From Hydractinia symbiolongicarpus (taxonomy: Eukaryota; Cnidaria; Hydrozoa; Anthoathecata; Hydractiniidae): a DNA stretch of 64,000 nucleotides. The stretch is from NCBI RefSeq assembly GCF_029227915.1, contig NC_079887.1, positions 5,208,001 through 5,272,000 of the forward strand. The letters are read 5' to 3'. The translations under genes and the position numbers were made by a program. The notes under the pieces are model-generated. The model was given only the letters and a program-made list of their open reading frames with translations, was not told the DNA's origin and ran no database searches. The stretch's first letter is position 1, and each line of letters opens with the position of its first letter. This document shows positions 16,215-24,989 of the stretch, one piece after another.

Positions 16215-18831
16215 AGTTAGTACAATTAAGTTCCACAGTCAATCGTTTCATTGTTAAAAGCGATGCAACCTAGTAATATCAGAAAAATATCGCTAAAAAC
16301 ATGTTGGTACGAATATGTGACGCAACCGTTGTAACTGAATCGGATTGATACCGTTAGAAAGTCAATGAGATGTAGTTTTTGAGACTGTTGCTATTTCTTC
16401 AGCGCGCGATAACGGCTACGATTGGTCCCACACCACATAATTACTTATTTGTCTACATTTTTTAATAAAGCGCTACCCCAGCGCCCAGTGTAATCGCCGA
16501 GTTCCGGGAATCAGGTCAAGTTAAGAAGAATGTTATTTCTTGGAGTCCAATTGTCTCATTTATCACATTTATCAGGTCACAGCCCAAAATCAGTTCAATT
16601 AAGTCCCACAGTCAATCGTTTCATTGTTAAAAGCGATGCAACCTAATAGTATGAGAGAAAAAGCGCTAAATACATGTTGGTACGAGTATGTGACGCAGCC
16701 GTTGTAACTGAAGCGAATTGATACCGTTAGAAAGTCAATGAAATGTAATTTTTGAGACTGGCTCTATTTCTTCTGCGCGTCCTAACGGCTACGATTGGTC
16801 CCACAGCACAAAATGACTTATTTGTCTACATTTTTGAATAAGGCGCTACCCCGGCTAAATACATGTTGGAACAAATATGTGTCCCAATCGTTGTAACTCA
16901 AACGGACTGACACCCTTAGAAAGTCAATGAAATTTACTTTTTGAAACTGTCTCTATTTCTTCAGCGCGCGATAACAGCTAGGATTGGTCCCTCAGTAAGA
17001 AATGACATATTTATCTAAATTTTTAAATGAAGCGCTACCACAGCGCCCAGTGTAATCGCTGATTTTCGGCAATCACGTCAAATTAAGAAGAATGTTTTTT
17101 CTTGGAGTCCAATTGTCTCATTTATCGCATTTATCAGGTCACAGGCCAAAGTTAGTACAATTAAGTTCCACAGTCAATCGTTTCATTGTTAAAAGCGATC
17201 AAACCTAGTAATATCAGAAAAATATCGCTAAAAACATGTTGGTACGAATATGTGACCCAATCGTTGTAACTCAAACGGGCTGACACCCTGGGAAAGTCAA
17301 TGAAATGTAGTTTTTGAAACTGTCGCTAATTCTGCAGCGCGTGATAACGGCTAGGATTGGTCCCACAGTAAAAAATGATTTGTTAATCTAAATTTTTAAA
17401 TGAAGTGCTACCATAGCGCCCAGTGTAATCGCTGAGTTCCGGCAATCACGTCAAATTAAGAAGAATGTTAGTTCTTGGAGTCCAATTGTCTCATTTATCA
17501 CATTTATCAGGTCACAGCCCAAAGTTAGTACAATTAAGTTCCACAGTCAATCGTTTCATTGTTAAAAGCGATGCAACCTAGTAATATCAGAAAAATATCG
17601 CTAAAAACATGTTGGTACGAATATGTGACGCAACCGTTGTAACTGAATCGGATTGATACCGTTAGAAAGTCAATGAGATGTAGTTTTTGAGACTGTTGCT
17701 ATTTCTTCAGCGCGCGATAACGGCTACGATTGGTCCCACACCACATAATTACTTATTTGTCTACATTTTTTAATAAAGCGCTACCCCAGCGCCCAGTGTA
17801 ATCGCCGAGTTCCGGGAATCAGGTCAAGTTAAGAAGAATGTTATTTCTTGGAGTCCAATTGTCTCATTTATCACATTTATCAGGTCACAGCCCAAAATCA
17901 GTTCAATTAAGTCCCACAGTCAATCGTTTCATTGTTAAAAGCGATGCAACCTAATAGTATGAGAGAAAAAGCGCTAAATACATGTTGGTACGAGTATGTG
18001 ACGCAGCCGTTGTAACTGAAGCGAATTGATACCGTTAGAAAGTCAATGAAATGTAATTTTTGAGACTGGCTCTATTTCTTCTGCGCGTCCTAACGGCTAC
18101 GATTGGTCCCTCAGCACAAAATGACTTATTTGTCTACATTTTTGAATAAGGCGCTACCCCGGCTAAATACATGTTGGAACAAATATGTGTCCCAATCGTT
18201 GTAACTCAAACGGACTGACACCCTTAGAAAGTCAATGAAATTTACTTTTTGAAACTGTCTCTATTTCTTCAGCGCGCGATAACAGCTAGGATTGGTCCCT
18301 CAGTAAGAAATGACATATTTATCTAAATTTTTAAATGAAGCGCTACCACAGCGCCCAGTGTAATCGCTGATTTTCGGCAATCACGTCAAATTAAGAAGAA
18401 TGTTTTTTCTTGGAGTCCAATTGTCTCATTTATCGCATTTATCAGGTCACAGGCCAAAGTTAGTACAATTAAGTTCCACAGTCAATCGTTTCATTGTTAA
18501 AAGCGATCAAACCTAGTAATATCAGAAAAATATCGCTAAAAACATGTTGGTACGAATATGTGACCCAATCGTTGTAACTCAAACGGGCTGACACCCTGGG
18601 AAAGTCAATGAAATGTAGTTTTTGAAACTGTCGCTAATTCTGCAGCGCGTGATAACGGCTAGGATTGGTCCCACAGTAAAAAATGATTTGTTAATCTAAA
18701 TTTTTAAATGAAGTGCTACCATAGCGCCCAGTGTAATCGCTGAGTTCCGGCAATCACGTCAAATTAAGAAGAATGTTAGTTCTTGGAGTCCAATTGTCTC
18801 ATTTATCACATTTATCAGGTCACAGCCCAAA
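16215..18831. repeat. Tandem 1308-bp higher-order duplication with a truncated monomer
   Basis: Two adjacent copies of a 1308-bp block (about 16.2-17.5 kb and 17.5-18.8 kb). Shared private variants lie 1308 bp apart: CGCTAAAAAC at 16291 and 17599, and CCGGCTAAAT at 16851 and 18159. The block length is about 3.5 monomers because a monomer is truncated: the sequence jumps from GCGCTACCCCGG straight to CTAAATACATG, which skips roughly 190 bp. Both copies carry the same junction, so the deletion came before the duplication. Boundaries are approximate. Confidence 0.85.
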
Positions 18832-20177
18832 ATCAGTTCAATTAAGTCCCACAGTCAATTGTTTCATTGTTAAAAGCGATGCAACCTAATAGTATGAGAG
18901 AAAAATCGCTAAGTACATGTTGGTACGAGTATGTGACGCAACCGTTGTAACTGAAGCGAATTGATACCGTTAGAAAGTCAATGAAATGTAATTTTTGAGA
19001 CTGGCTCTATTTCTTCTGCGCGTCCTAACGGCTACCCTTGGTCCCACAGCACAAAATGACTTATTTGTCTACATTTTTGAATAAGGCGCTACCCCGGCAC
19101 CCAGTGTAATCGTTGAGTTCCGGCAATCATGTCAAATTAAGAAGAATGTTTATTTCTTGCAGTCCAATTGTCTCACTTATCACATTTTTAAGATCATAGT
19201 CCAAAATCAGTTCAATTAAGTCCCACAGTCAATCGTTTCATTGTTAAAAGCGATGCCACCTAGTAATACCAGAAAAATATCGCTAAATACATGTTGGTAC
19301 GAGCATGTGACCCAACCGTTGCAGCTCAAACGAACTGACACCGTTAGAAAGTCAATGAAATGTACTTTTTGAAACTGTCGCTAATTCTTCAGCGCGCGAT
19401 AACGGCTAGGATTGGTCCCACAGTAAAAACTGGCTTATTAATCTAAATTTTTAAGTGAAGCGCTACCCCAGCGTCCAGTGTAATCGCTGAGTTCCGGCAT
19501 TCAGGTTAAATTAAGAAGAATGTTATTTCTTGGAGTTCAATTGTTTCTTTATCACATTTATCAGGTCACAGTCCAAAGTTAGTTCAATTAAGTCTCACAG
19601 TCAATCGTTTCATTGTTAAAAGCGATGCAACCTAGTAATATCGGTAAGACATCACTAAATACATGTTGGTACGAACATGTGACGCAACTGTTGTAGTTGA
19701 AACGGACTGATACCGTTAGAAAGTCAATGAAATGTAGTATTTGAAACTATCTCTATTTCTTCAGCGCGCACTAAGGGCTAGGATTGGTCCCACAGTAAAA
19801 ATTGACTTATTTATCTAAATATTTAAATGAAGCGCTACCCCAGCGTCCAGTGTAATCGCTGAGTTCCGGCATTCAGGTTAAATTAAGAAGAATGTTATTT
19901 CTTGGAATCCAATTGTCACACTTATAACATTTATAAGGTCACAGTCCAAAATCAGTTCAATTAAGTCCCACAGTCAATCGTTTCATTGTTAAAAGCGATG
20001 CAACCTAGTAATATCGGTAAGACATCACTAAATACATGTTGGTACGAATATGTGACGCAACTGTTGTAGTTGAAACGGACTGATACCGTTAGAAAGTCAA
20101 TGAAATGTAGTATTTGAAACTATCTCTATTTCTTCAGCGCGCACTAAGGGCTAGGATTGGTCCCACAGTAAAAATTG

Positions 20178-20182
20178 ACTTA
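20178..20182 (+). repeat. Target site duplication, left copy (ACTTA)
   Basis: The 5 bases ACTTA precede the left TIR and the same bases follow the right TIR at 36102. The flanking satellite consensus here reads ATTGACTTATTTATC, so removing the element and one ACTTA restores a normal monomer. Polintons usually make a 6-bp duplication; only 5 bases are exact here. Confidence 0.8.
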
Positions 20183-20455
20183 AGAGATAGGAAAATGCCG
20201 ATCCTAGAACAGCGATTAATATATTCTGTACCACTCCACGTCAATTTATAGATCATCCACGTCAAATCAACGATAGAAGAGTCCATAAAATCCATGTGCA
20301 CTTTACCACTTTACGTCAAATAAGCGGGCATGCTCTATAATATCTGTCCAAAACCCCCTCCCCAGCCGTGTCCCCCGGGCCCCCTCCCCGTCCCATGGGT
20401 CCCTACCCACCCTCATCTGTCGTGCCTTATAATTTATAGTGTTGTGTGTGTCTAT
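20183..20455 (+). repeat. Left terminal inverted repeat (273 bp)
   Basis: Matches the reverse complement of 35829-36101 with three substitutions seen by eye (near 20208, 20350 and 20443), about 99% identity. It starts AGAGATAGG. It contains three ACGTCAA motifs (20238, 20259, 20313) and a C-rich tract at 20354-20394 whose complement has five G-runs. Protein-primed replication would start at such ends, with the polymerase of this element as the likely enzyme. Open frames inside the TIR appear at both ends and look like chance products of the GC-rich tract. Confidence 0.95.
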
Positions 20456-20478
20456 CTTTACCAGAAACAAGTAAAGAT
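20454..20478 (-). terminator. Stem-loop downstream of the 111-aa gene
   Basis: An 8-bp perfect stem (ATCTTTAC / GTAAAGAT) with a 9-nt loop (CAGAAACAA), 19 bp beyond the stop codon of the minus-strand gene at 20498. A near-identical stem-loop lies just beyond the integrase stop at 29458-29482. The repeated placement suggests a transcription-termination or 3'-end signal; that role is inferred. Confidence 0.6.
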
Positions 20479-20497
20479 GATTGCAATGTTGCAAGGT

Positions 20498-20833
20498 TTA
20501 GCGCCACATAATGTCATAACTGAAGAATCGATTTTGATGATTGTTTTGAGATTGTTTGAGACCATTTGATCTGACAAAGGCATCACCCTTCCAACCATAA
20601 TCCTTCAATTCATCACAAAGTCTTGCGGGCAACCATGTCTTATATTTATTTCCCATTCTAACTTGAACCTCCGCATACATAGATTTTTCAGAAAGAGCAC
20701 CAGGTCTTGATATTTCCATCTCTTTCACATATTTAACAAGGTAAATATCGTTTTTAGGCAGCTCTCTCCACTTTATGATTGGAGTAACTTGTTCTATGTT
20801 TTGTTCAAATTCTTCAACTGTTGGAAAAGCCAT
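20498..20833 (-). CDS. Conserved Polinton protein of unknown function, 111 aa
   Basis: A small soluble protein, first gene from the left TIR, transcribed toward that TIR. The start at 20833 is the first ATG (MAFPTVEEF...); the frame extends five codons further only to a GTG, which is unlikely to initiate in a eukaryote. It has no membrane segment. Visible features are an acidic N-terminus, a central stretch with KTWLPARLCDEL (about residues 65-76), and a C-terminus rich in Asn, Gln and aromatic residues ending YDIMWR. Proteins of this look occur near the ends of invertebrate Polintons. A small OB-fold or nucleic-acid-binding role is possible, but I cannot show it. A stem-loop lies 19 bp downstream. 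The last 16 coding bases also occur, inverted, at 29384-29399. Confidence 0.75.
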   Translation of the reverse strand: MAFPTVEEFEQNIEQVTPIIKWRELPKNDIYLVKYVKEMEISRPGALSEKSMYAEVQVRMGNKYKTWLPARLCDELKDYGWKGDAFVRSNGLKQSQNNHQNRFFSYDIMWR

Positions 20834-20912
20834 TGTGTTTACATTCACGATTATATCTCTTTATACCACTTTATAAATAACAACACGCAAGCAGTTTTTG
20901 TTATCTACCATC

Positions 20913-21061
20913 TGTCAATCAAACGCTTATAACAATAGGATTTTACATACCAGAAAGTTGTTTACATAAGAAAAAAGTCAAAACGAAAGTAGACGTTGCT
21001 AAGGATATTTGGTATGTAAGGAATGCATTGTTTCTTTATTGTTATTCCGGCTTGATTGACA
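20913..21061. repeat. Imperfect inverted repeat (149 bp), possible MITE or 3'-UTR hairpin
   Basis: The ends are TGTCAATCAA (20913-20922) and its exact complement TTGATTGACA (21052-21061). Inner segments also pair: TTACATACCA at 20943-20952 with TGGTATGTAA at 21010-21019, and AACAATA with TATTGTT. It lies between the 111-aa and 394-aa minus-strand genes. It could be a small nested inverted-repeat element or a long hairpin serving the 3' end of the 394-aa gene. No clear target duplication was seen. Confidence 0.5.
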
Positions 21062-21079
21062 TTTAATTGACGTCATTCT

Positions 21080-22264
21080 TTATCTAAACAAATACCATAT
21101 GAAATAACCTGTTGTCATAACAATCACAAGAGCGATCTTCTCATCTTCGTGTGTAGGAGGAGTATCTTTGTGGTAAGGTGCAGTAATGTGTTTATCTGTA
21201 GTATCCACGTGGTGTACGGTGATGTGTTTATCGGGATGGATATCAGGATGATCGGGTGTTACCGGCTTCTTTTTATGTGATTCAGCTGTTTTTTCGGTAA
21301 CATTGACCTTTCGATTAATACCAATGGTAAGATCTTCACCCGATATCAAAATCTTGTTGTTGTAACCCACCACACCGGTCTTAATTCTGAGATTCATGTC
21401 ACTAGGTAACATATAAATACCTTGTCCAACCGAATAATCAACCTTACTTGAAGCGTAGTTTAACGTATCCTGATAATGTTTAATGTCCTCCTGAATATCA
21501 ACCCTACGGTTAACAATGTCTTCAAGGTTATTCATAAAAACTCTTTGGGCGGTCAGAGCACTTGAATCATTACCAAGGATGGAGGAGCGTGCCGAGGCCT
21601 GAGAACTAAGAACTAGATAGGCATAGGCTCTAACACTGCTAGAGATCTTCACAAGGCCCGTTTTTGTAAATCCATCGGATTTTTCCACAATCCACCGCGT
21701 CATGGAGTCGTTAGTGAAATAACTCAACCCGGGAGTTGGATAGTCTTTACGTCTTTTTTGATATGAACTGAAAAAGTACTGACCTCTGTATTTCATGGGG
21801 TTGGAATCAACATCATACTCGCCACAGATTTTTAGAAATTCCTCATTTGAATAGGGATTATCATATTGATTAAAACTATTCTCAAAGGGCAGAGGTGTTT
21901 GCAGGCGCTTAATGATTCGTCTAATGTGATAATACACATGAAAACGATATATTGACCTGACCATAGATCTACCATCCTTCAGGTGTTCGGAACTTACACC
22001 ACAGGCACTTAAAGCGCACCAAGTTGCAAAATTTAGCTGGGTTTGCCATAGTCTAAAAGGTTGCTCATTCCAAATTCTCATTCGTTGCGCGTTCTGACTA
22101 AGTTCATAATTGGTAAAAATATTAGGAAAGGAAGCGGGGAAAGAGCCACTTTCAGACACAATAATGGCCTGTTTGTACAGATCCCTAGCGCCCAATATTT
22201 GAAGATCCAGCCCTCCATTTGGTTTATATGTCGCATTCGGGTTATATCTGAAAATGTCATCCAT
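21080..22264 (-). CDS. Polinton conserved protein with His-rich tail and C-terminal membrane anchor, 394 aa
   Basis: Function unknown. It is transcribed divergently from the minor capsid gene, with only 38 bp between the two ATGs. Residues 1-320 form a mixed helical, soluble-looking region with aromatic-rich stretches (RSIYRFHVYYHIRRI around 104-118). Residues about 320-374 form a low-complexity linker rich in His, Asp, Pro, Lys and Thr, with DKHIT occurring twice. The last residues (about 377-393) form one hydrophobic segment ending WYLFR, as in a tail-anchored protein. Similar large proteins sit next to the capsid genes in invertebrate Polintons. Its position suggests a structural or virion-associated protein; this is inference. 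The tail orientation would leave the large N-terminal domain on the cytosolic or virion-interior side. A TGACGTCA palindrome lies just past the stop codon (21068-21075). Confidence 0.8.
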   Translation of the reverse strand: MDDIFRYNPNATYKPNGGLDLQILGARDLYKQAIIVSESGSFPASFPNIFTNYELSQNAQRMRIWNEQPFRLWQTQLNFATWCALSACGVSSEHLKDGRSMVRSIYRFHVYYHIRRIIKRLQTPLPFENSFNQYDNPYSNEEFLKICGEYDVDSNPMKYRGQYFFSSYQKRRKDYPTPGLSYFTNDSMTRWIVEKSDGFTKTGLVKISSSVRAYAYLVLSSQASARSSILGNDSSALTAQRVFMNNLEDIVNRRVDIQEDIKHYQDTLNYASSKVDYSVGQGIYMLPSDMNLRIKTGVVGYNNKILISGEDLTIGINRKVNVTEKTAESHKKKPVTPDHPDIHPDKHITVHHVDTTDKHITAPYHKDTPPTHEDEKIALVIVMTTGYFIWYLFR

Positions 22265-22302
22265 TCTTTGATTTAAATATATTCACAATCTCTAATATAA
22301 TA
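22265..22302. promoter_or_regulatory. Divergent promoter between the 394-aa and minor capsid genes
   Basis: A 38-bp AT-rich spacer separates two divergent start codons. It contains ATTTAAATATA and ends with CTAATATAATA immediately before the plus-strand ATG. The same 11-mer stands just upstream of the plus-strand ATG in the other short divergent spacer at 28170-28213, so it may be an element-specific promoter or initiator motif. Confidence 0.55.
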
Positions 22303-22866
22303 ATGTATATCACAATAAAGGACGTAAATAGCGAGAAGAAAATCTATTTGTATCAACCGATAGACAACTCACATGGTACAAAGGAGGTTGCGATCGTGGA
22401 GACGTTTTCGGATAATGTTACATATGTAGTTACAGCTACAATAGATATACCCTTGGCTGATGGAGTTACCACGGTTAGGTTACCACAGGGTCAGCACTAC
22501 ACGGGGAGGGAGTTGAATTCAATCATGAGAGGTGATGTAAAATCAACACAACTAGCTAGAAACTCTAAGTTGAGTAAAATATTCAATCTAGGGGGTATAA
22601 CAGAACTACATTTTAATCTTAATGAATTGGATAACTCGTTAAATCTTAAAGATGGTGAATATAGCAACAACCTGATGACATATCATATATCCGAGTACGG
22701 TGGTGATTTTACATATATTGAACCGAAAAATCCGCAATATAAGAAACTAAAGAAAGGTTTACTTCAATCACTTACCATGAGAGTCACAGGTCAGGATGGT
22801 AAGGTGCTATGGGGTGGTATGAAGACAACAGTTACCCTACACATAAGAGATACGGCGGACAGATGA
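22303..22866 (+). CDS. Putative minor capsid (penton-like) protein, 187 aa
   Basis: First gene of the plus-strand virion module, directly upstream of the major capsid gene. Polintons typically encode a single-jelly-roll minor capsid protein that forms the pentameric vertices. This protein has the right size and place, is rich in predicted beta-strand, and has no membrane segment or signal peptide. The C-terminal part (about residues 148-183: KKLKKGLLQS..LTMRVTGQDGK..TVTLHIR) has the repeated strand-turn-strand look of these proteins. The assignment is by context and general character rather than a decisive motif. Start is the first ATG, preceded by the CTAATATAATA motif. The stop is 55 bp before the capsid start, and no hairpin lies between, which suggests co-transcription. 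Confidence 0.65.
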   Translation: MYITIKDVNSEKKIYLYQPIDNSHGTKEVAIVETFSDNVTYVVTATIDIPLADGVTTVRLPQGQHYTGRELNSIMRGDVKSTQLARNSKLSKIFNLGGITELHFNLNELDNSLNLKDGEYSNNLMTYHISEYGGDFTYIEPKNPQYKKLKKGLLQSLTMRVTGQDGKVLWGGMKTTVTLHIRDTADR

Positions 22867-22921
22867 TACCGTAGCATTAACCGAATTAAAGTAAAATAAA
22901 ATAAAAGTAATATGGAATAGC

Positions 22922-24240
22922 ATGGAATACGGGAAAAAGTTAAACCCAGAGCGTTCACTTAGAACCGCACATGGCGTAAAAGGAACGCATCAAAAAGTAA
23001 TTGTCACTCACAACCCAAGTGAGATTGATCAGAACCAGTTACTCCTGATTAGGTTCCCTAATTTATGTAACGATGATGTCATTGTTCCGGGTACTTCGAA
23101 AATAAGTTTCGACATTGATCTCGAGTCAAAAGCTGACACGAAGAGAACATTGGTCTCTAACATAGGGAGGGCAATTGTTAAAAAGCTAGCTATCAAGTTC
23201 GAGGGTACCGAGATTCTAAGCATTGATGACTTTGATCTTTTCGGGTGTACAGAGATTTATGGTTAACCAAGTCTGAAAAAAGAAATGCAATAAGACAAGG
23301 TATCATCTTTGATGAAGGGTGTACAGAAAATTGCATGAAACTGAGAGTTGGAGCCGCGGATAAAGACGCATCGGAGGTCGCGGACAAAGCAATTTATGAT
23401 GCATACAAAAATAAGTTCACCATACCACTAGATTTTGAAATGTTGGATAGCACGATCCCATATTATCAGGCTGGATTAGGTAATAGGCTGTGTTATGAGA
23501 TAACATTCAACAATTATGACAGGGTAGTATTATCAACACCTACCAAACCTTCGGGTTCCGCCACAGCACCGGCACCGGATGCTAAATACAAAATCTCCAA
23601 CATATCTCTGGAATATGAGATTGTGACACAACCCACACTCGCCAGATTCATCTCAAATGAATACCAAAACATGGCCGTGCTCTATGACAGATTCTTGAGA
23701 CATAGACAAATTAGGGTGGATAAGTCAGACACAACGTGGAATTGGTCGTTCAATACACCATGCAAGTCCCTGAAGGGTATATTGGTTCTGTTTGAGGAAG
23801 AGAAAGCTTACAAACGAGATACAGGAAGGTTCTACAATCCTAAGATCAAAAAGGTATCCGCCATAGTTGAGGGTAAGCCCAACCAACTTTTCGCTCAAGG
23901 GATGCAACCGTTTGAGCATTATGGTGAAATTTGCAAGTATTTTGCGGAGGGCAAACAAAGGGATGGCAATGCTGGTGAAATACAAAAACATTTGCAATTA
24001 CATGATGTGAAGGTCGCGGACTACCTAACCACGAAATATGCTCTATGGCTGGATTTCAGAACCATAGATGAAAACTCACTGCATGGGACCGGTCGACGGA
24101 TTGAAAATGCGAGCGAGGGCATCACACTACAAGTTGAAAAGACCGCCGAAACCGCGGGATCCTTAAACGCTTACATATATCTAATCATGGATGCTCAATT
24201 AAATATTCAAAACGGTGAAATTATGGATGTACTATATTAA
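22922..24240 (+). pseudogene. Major capsid protein (double jelly-roll), broken by a frameshift
   Basis: Encodes the main shell protein of the Polinton virion, in two overlapping frames. The first frame runs from the ATG at 22922 to a TAA ending at 23266 (114 aa). The second, in the -1 frame relative to it, is open from about 23245 to the stop at 24240 (about 331 aa). Together they have the length expected of a Polinton capsid protein (about 440 aa). The first part holds the N-terminal jelly-roll strands (SNIGRAIVKKLAIKFEGTE, SIDDFDLF); the second continues (YRDLWLTKSEKRNA) through the second jelly roll. No canonical slippery heptamer is visible at the switch, so a one-base indel in the genome or assembly is more likely than programmed frameshifting. 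No other stop interrupts it. The packaging ATPase starts 1 bp after the stop. Recognition is by characteristic motifs and position. Confidence 0.82.
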
Positions 24241-24241
24241 G

Positions 24242-24841
24242 ATGGACTACATGAAAGATCCTCACACGGCACTATTCGTCGGTCCCACGGGCTGCGGAAA
24301 ATCTAAACGCGTAGTAACGCTACTAGAGAGTGAATACTTTGATCACTTCGATTTCATTGTGATTATATGTCCAACATTAAGATGGAACAAGACATATATG
24401 TGTCGAAAATGGTTTTGGAACGACAGATATGTGATTCTAATTGAGCCCAGAGGTATGTTATATGAATGGATTCAAAAGATGACGGATTTCTGTGCCGGAT
24501 ACAAAACATTATTCCTGATCGACGATATAATCGCAGATGAGAAACTGGACAAAAAGAGACAACCACTGCTGGAGCTGGCCATCAGTGGTCGGCATCGAAA
24601 CCACACCATGTGGCTACTCACGCAATCATACACCGCGATACCGAAGAACTTACGAAGGCAGGCGAAAATGTTATATGTGTGGTATCCGAAGGACAGGCAA
24701 GATCTCGCAACTATTCATGAAGAGAATGATGTCATTGAATCACGGTCAGAGATCCAGAAGGTTAAGGAAAGGCTAAAAGATGGCAAATACACACATTTAG
24801 TCATGAGAATGGAACATCCAAGAACTTATGTGATTTGCTAG
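24242..24841 (+). CDS. A32/FtsK-HerA-type genome packaging ATPase, 199 aa
   Basis: P-loop ATPase expected to pump the element's DNA into capsids. Walker A is GPTGCGKS at residues 14-21. Walker B is LFLIDD at 90-95, with the acidic pair D94-D95. A polar TQSYTAIP stretch follows near residue 131, at the place of the sensor-like Gln of this family. The compact ~200-aa length is typical of Polinton and adenovirus-like packaging ATPases. I chose the ATG at 24242, one base after the capsid stop (TAAGATG), because the upstream in-frame ATG at 24215 lies inside the capsid gene and adds nine residues with no domain. Close spacing implies co-expression with the capsid gene. A strong stem-loop follows 12 bp after the stop. 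Confidence 0.93.
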   Translation: MDYMKDPHTALFVGPTGCGKSKRVVTLLESEYFDHFDFIVIICPTLRWNKTYMCRKWFWNDRYVILIEPRGMLYEWIQKMTDFCAGYKTLFLIDDIIADEKLDKKRQPLLELAISGRHRNHTMWLLTQSYTAIPKNLRRQAKMLYVWYPKDRQDLATIHEENDVIESRSEIQKVKERLKDGKYTHLVMRMEHPRTYVIC

Positions 24842-24853
24842 ATTAGACGTTTT

Positions 24854-24882
24854 TTTTTGTTACAAGACTCTTGTAACAAAAA
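24854..24882 (+). terminator. Stem-loop after the ATPase gene
   Basis: A perfect 13-bp stem (TTTTTGTTACAAG / CTTGTAACAAAAA) with a 3-nt ACT loop, preceded by extra Ts and placed 12 bp after the ATPase stop. It closes the capsid-ATPase transcription block. The GTTAC/GTAAC core recurs in the stem-loops at 26856, 30867 and 31636. A 3'-end or termination role is inferred from placement. Confidence 0.65.
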
Positions 24883-24897
24883 GTAACAGATCTATAG

Positions 24898-24987
24898 ACT
24901 CCTATCAGACTCCTATAATACTCCTATAATACTCCTATAATACTCCTATAAGACTATCCTGTAATACTCCTATAGACTACTATAGGA
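24898..24987 (+). repeat. 11-bp tandem repeats upstream of the 205-aa gene
   Basis: Units of ACTCCTATAAT: near-exact copies at 24898, 24909, 24920, 24931 and 24942, then degenerate copies to 24987, ending three bases before the ATG at 24990. Each unit contains a TATA-like CTATAAT core. The array may act as a promoter of the small-gene block or may be simple-repeat expansion. Confidence 0.75.
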
Positions 24988-24989
24988 CC

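Larger units (their letters stand above)
1..20182. repeat. 372-bp tandem satellite array, left of the Polinton
   Basis: The whole stretch is head-to-tail copies of a ~372-bp monomer. For example, the GCGC..ATAACGGCTA block recurs at 1, 374, 746 and onward. Roughly 54 monomers are present, differing by point changes and small indels. Best conserved are the block around CACAGTCAATCGTTTCATTG with AAAGCGATGCAACC, and GTGTAATCGCTGAGTTCCGG. Monomer variants recur in higher-order patterns: a variant with AGGGCGTCCTTACGG occurs at 2237, 4464 and about 7820, and variants near 4345 and 6578 lie six monomers (~2.23 kb) apart. I see no gene; the few open frames are short and built from the repeat itself. 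The array extends beyond the left edge of the window. Whether it is centromeric, pericentromeric or elsewhere cannot be told from sequence. Confidence 0.97.

Noticed and set aside
1-20182. CRISPR-like array of repeats
   Set aside because: The repeat is a contiguous 372-bp satellite with no short repeats separated by unique spacers.
20303-20569. Open frames on both strands in the left TIR region (63 and 79 codons)
   Set aside because: They arise from the C/G-rich TIR tract; the matching frame at the right end (35799-35981) runs out of the polymerase end into the TIR. Pro/Gly-rich translations with no motif.
23230-23266. Programmed ribosomal frameshift in the capsid gene
   Set aside because: No canonical slippery heptamer or clear downstream structure; a simple indel explains the frame change better. 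Kept open as a test in the findings.
24537-24776. Second frame inside the packaging ATPase
   Set aside because: Overlaps the Walker B region of the real gene in another frame; Arg/Gly-rich with no motif.
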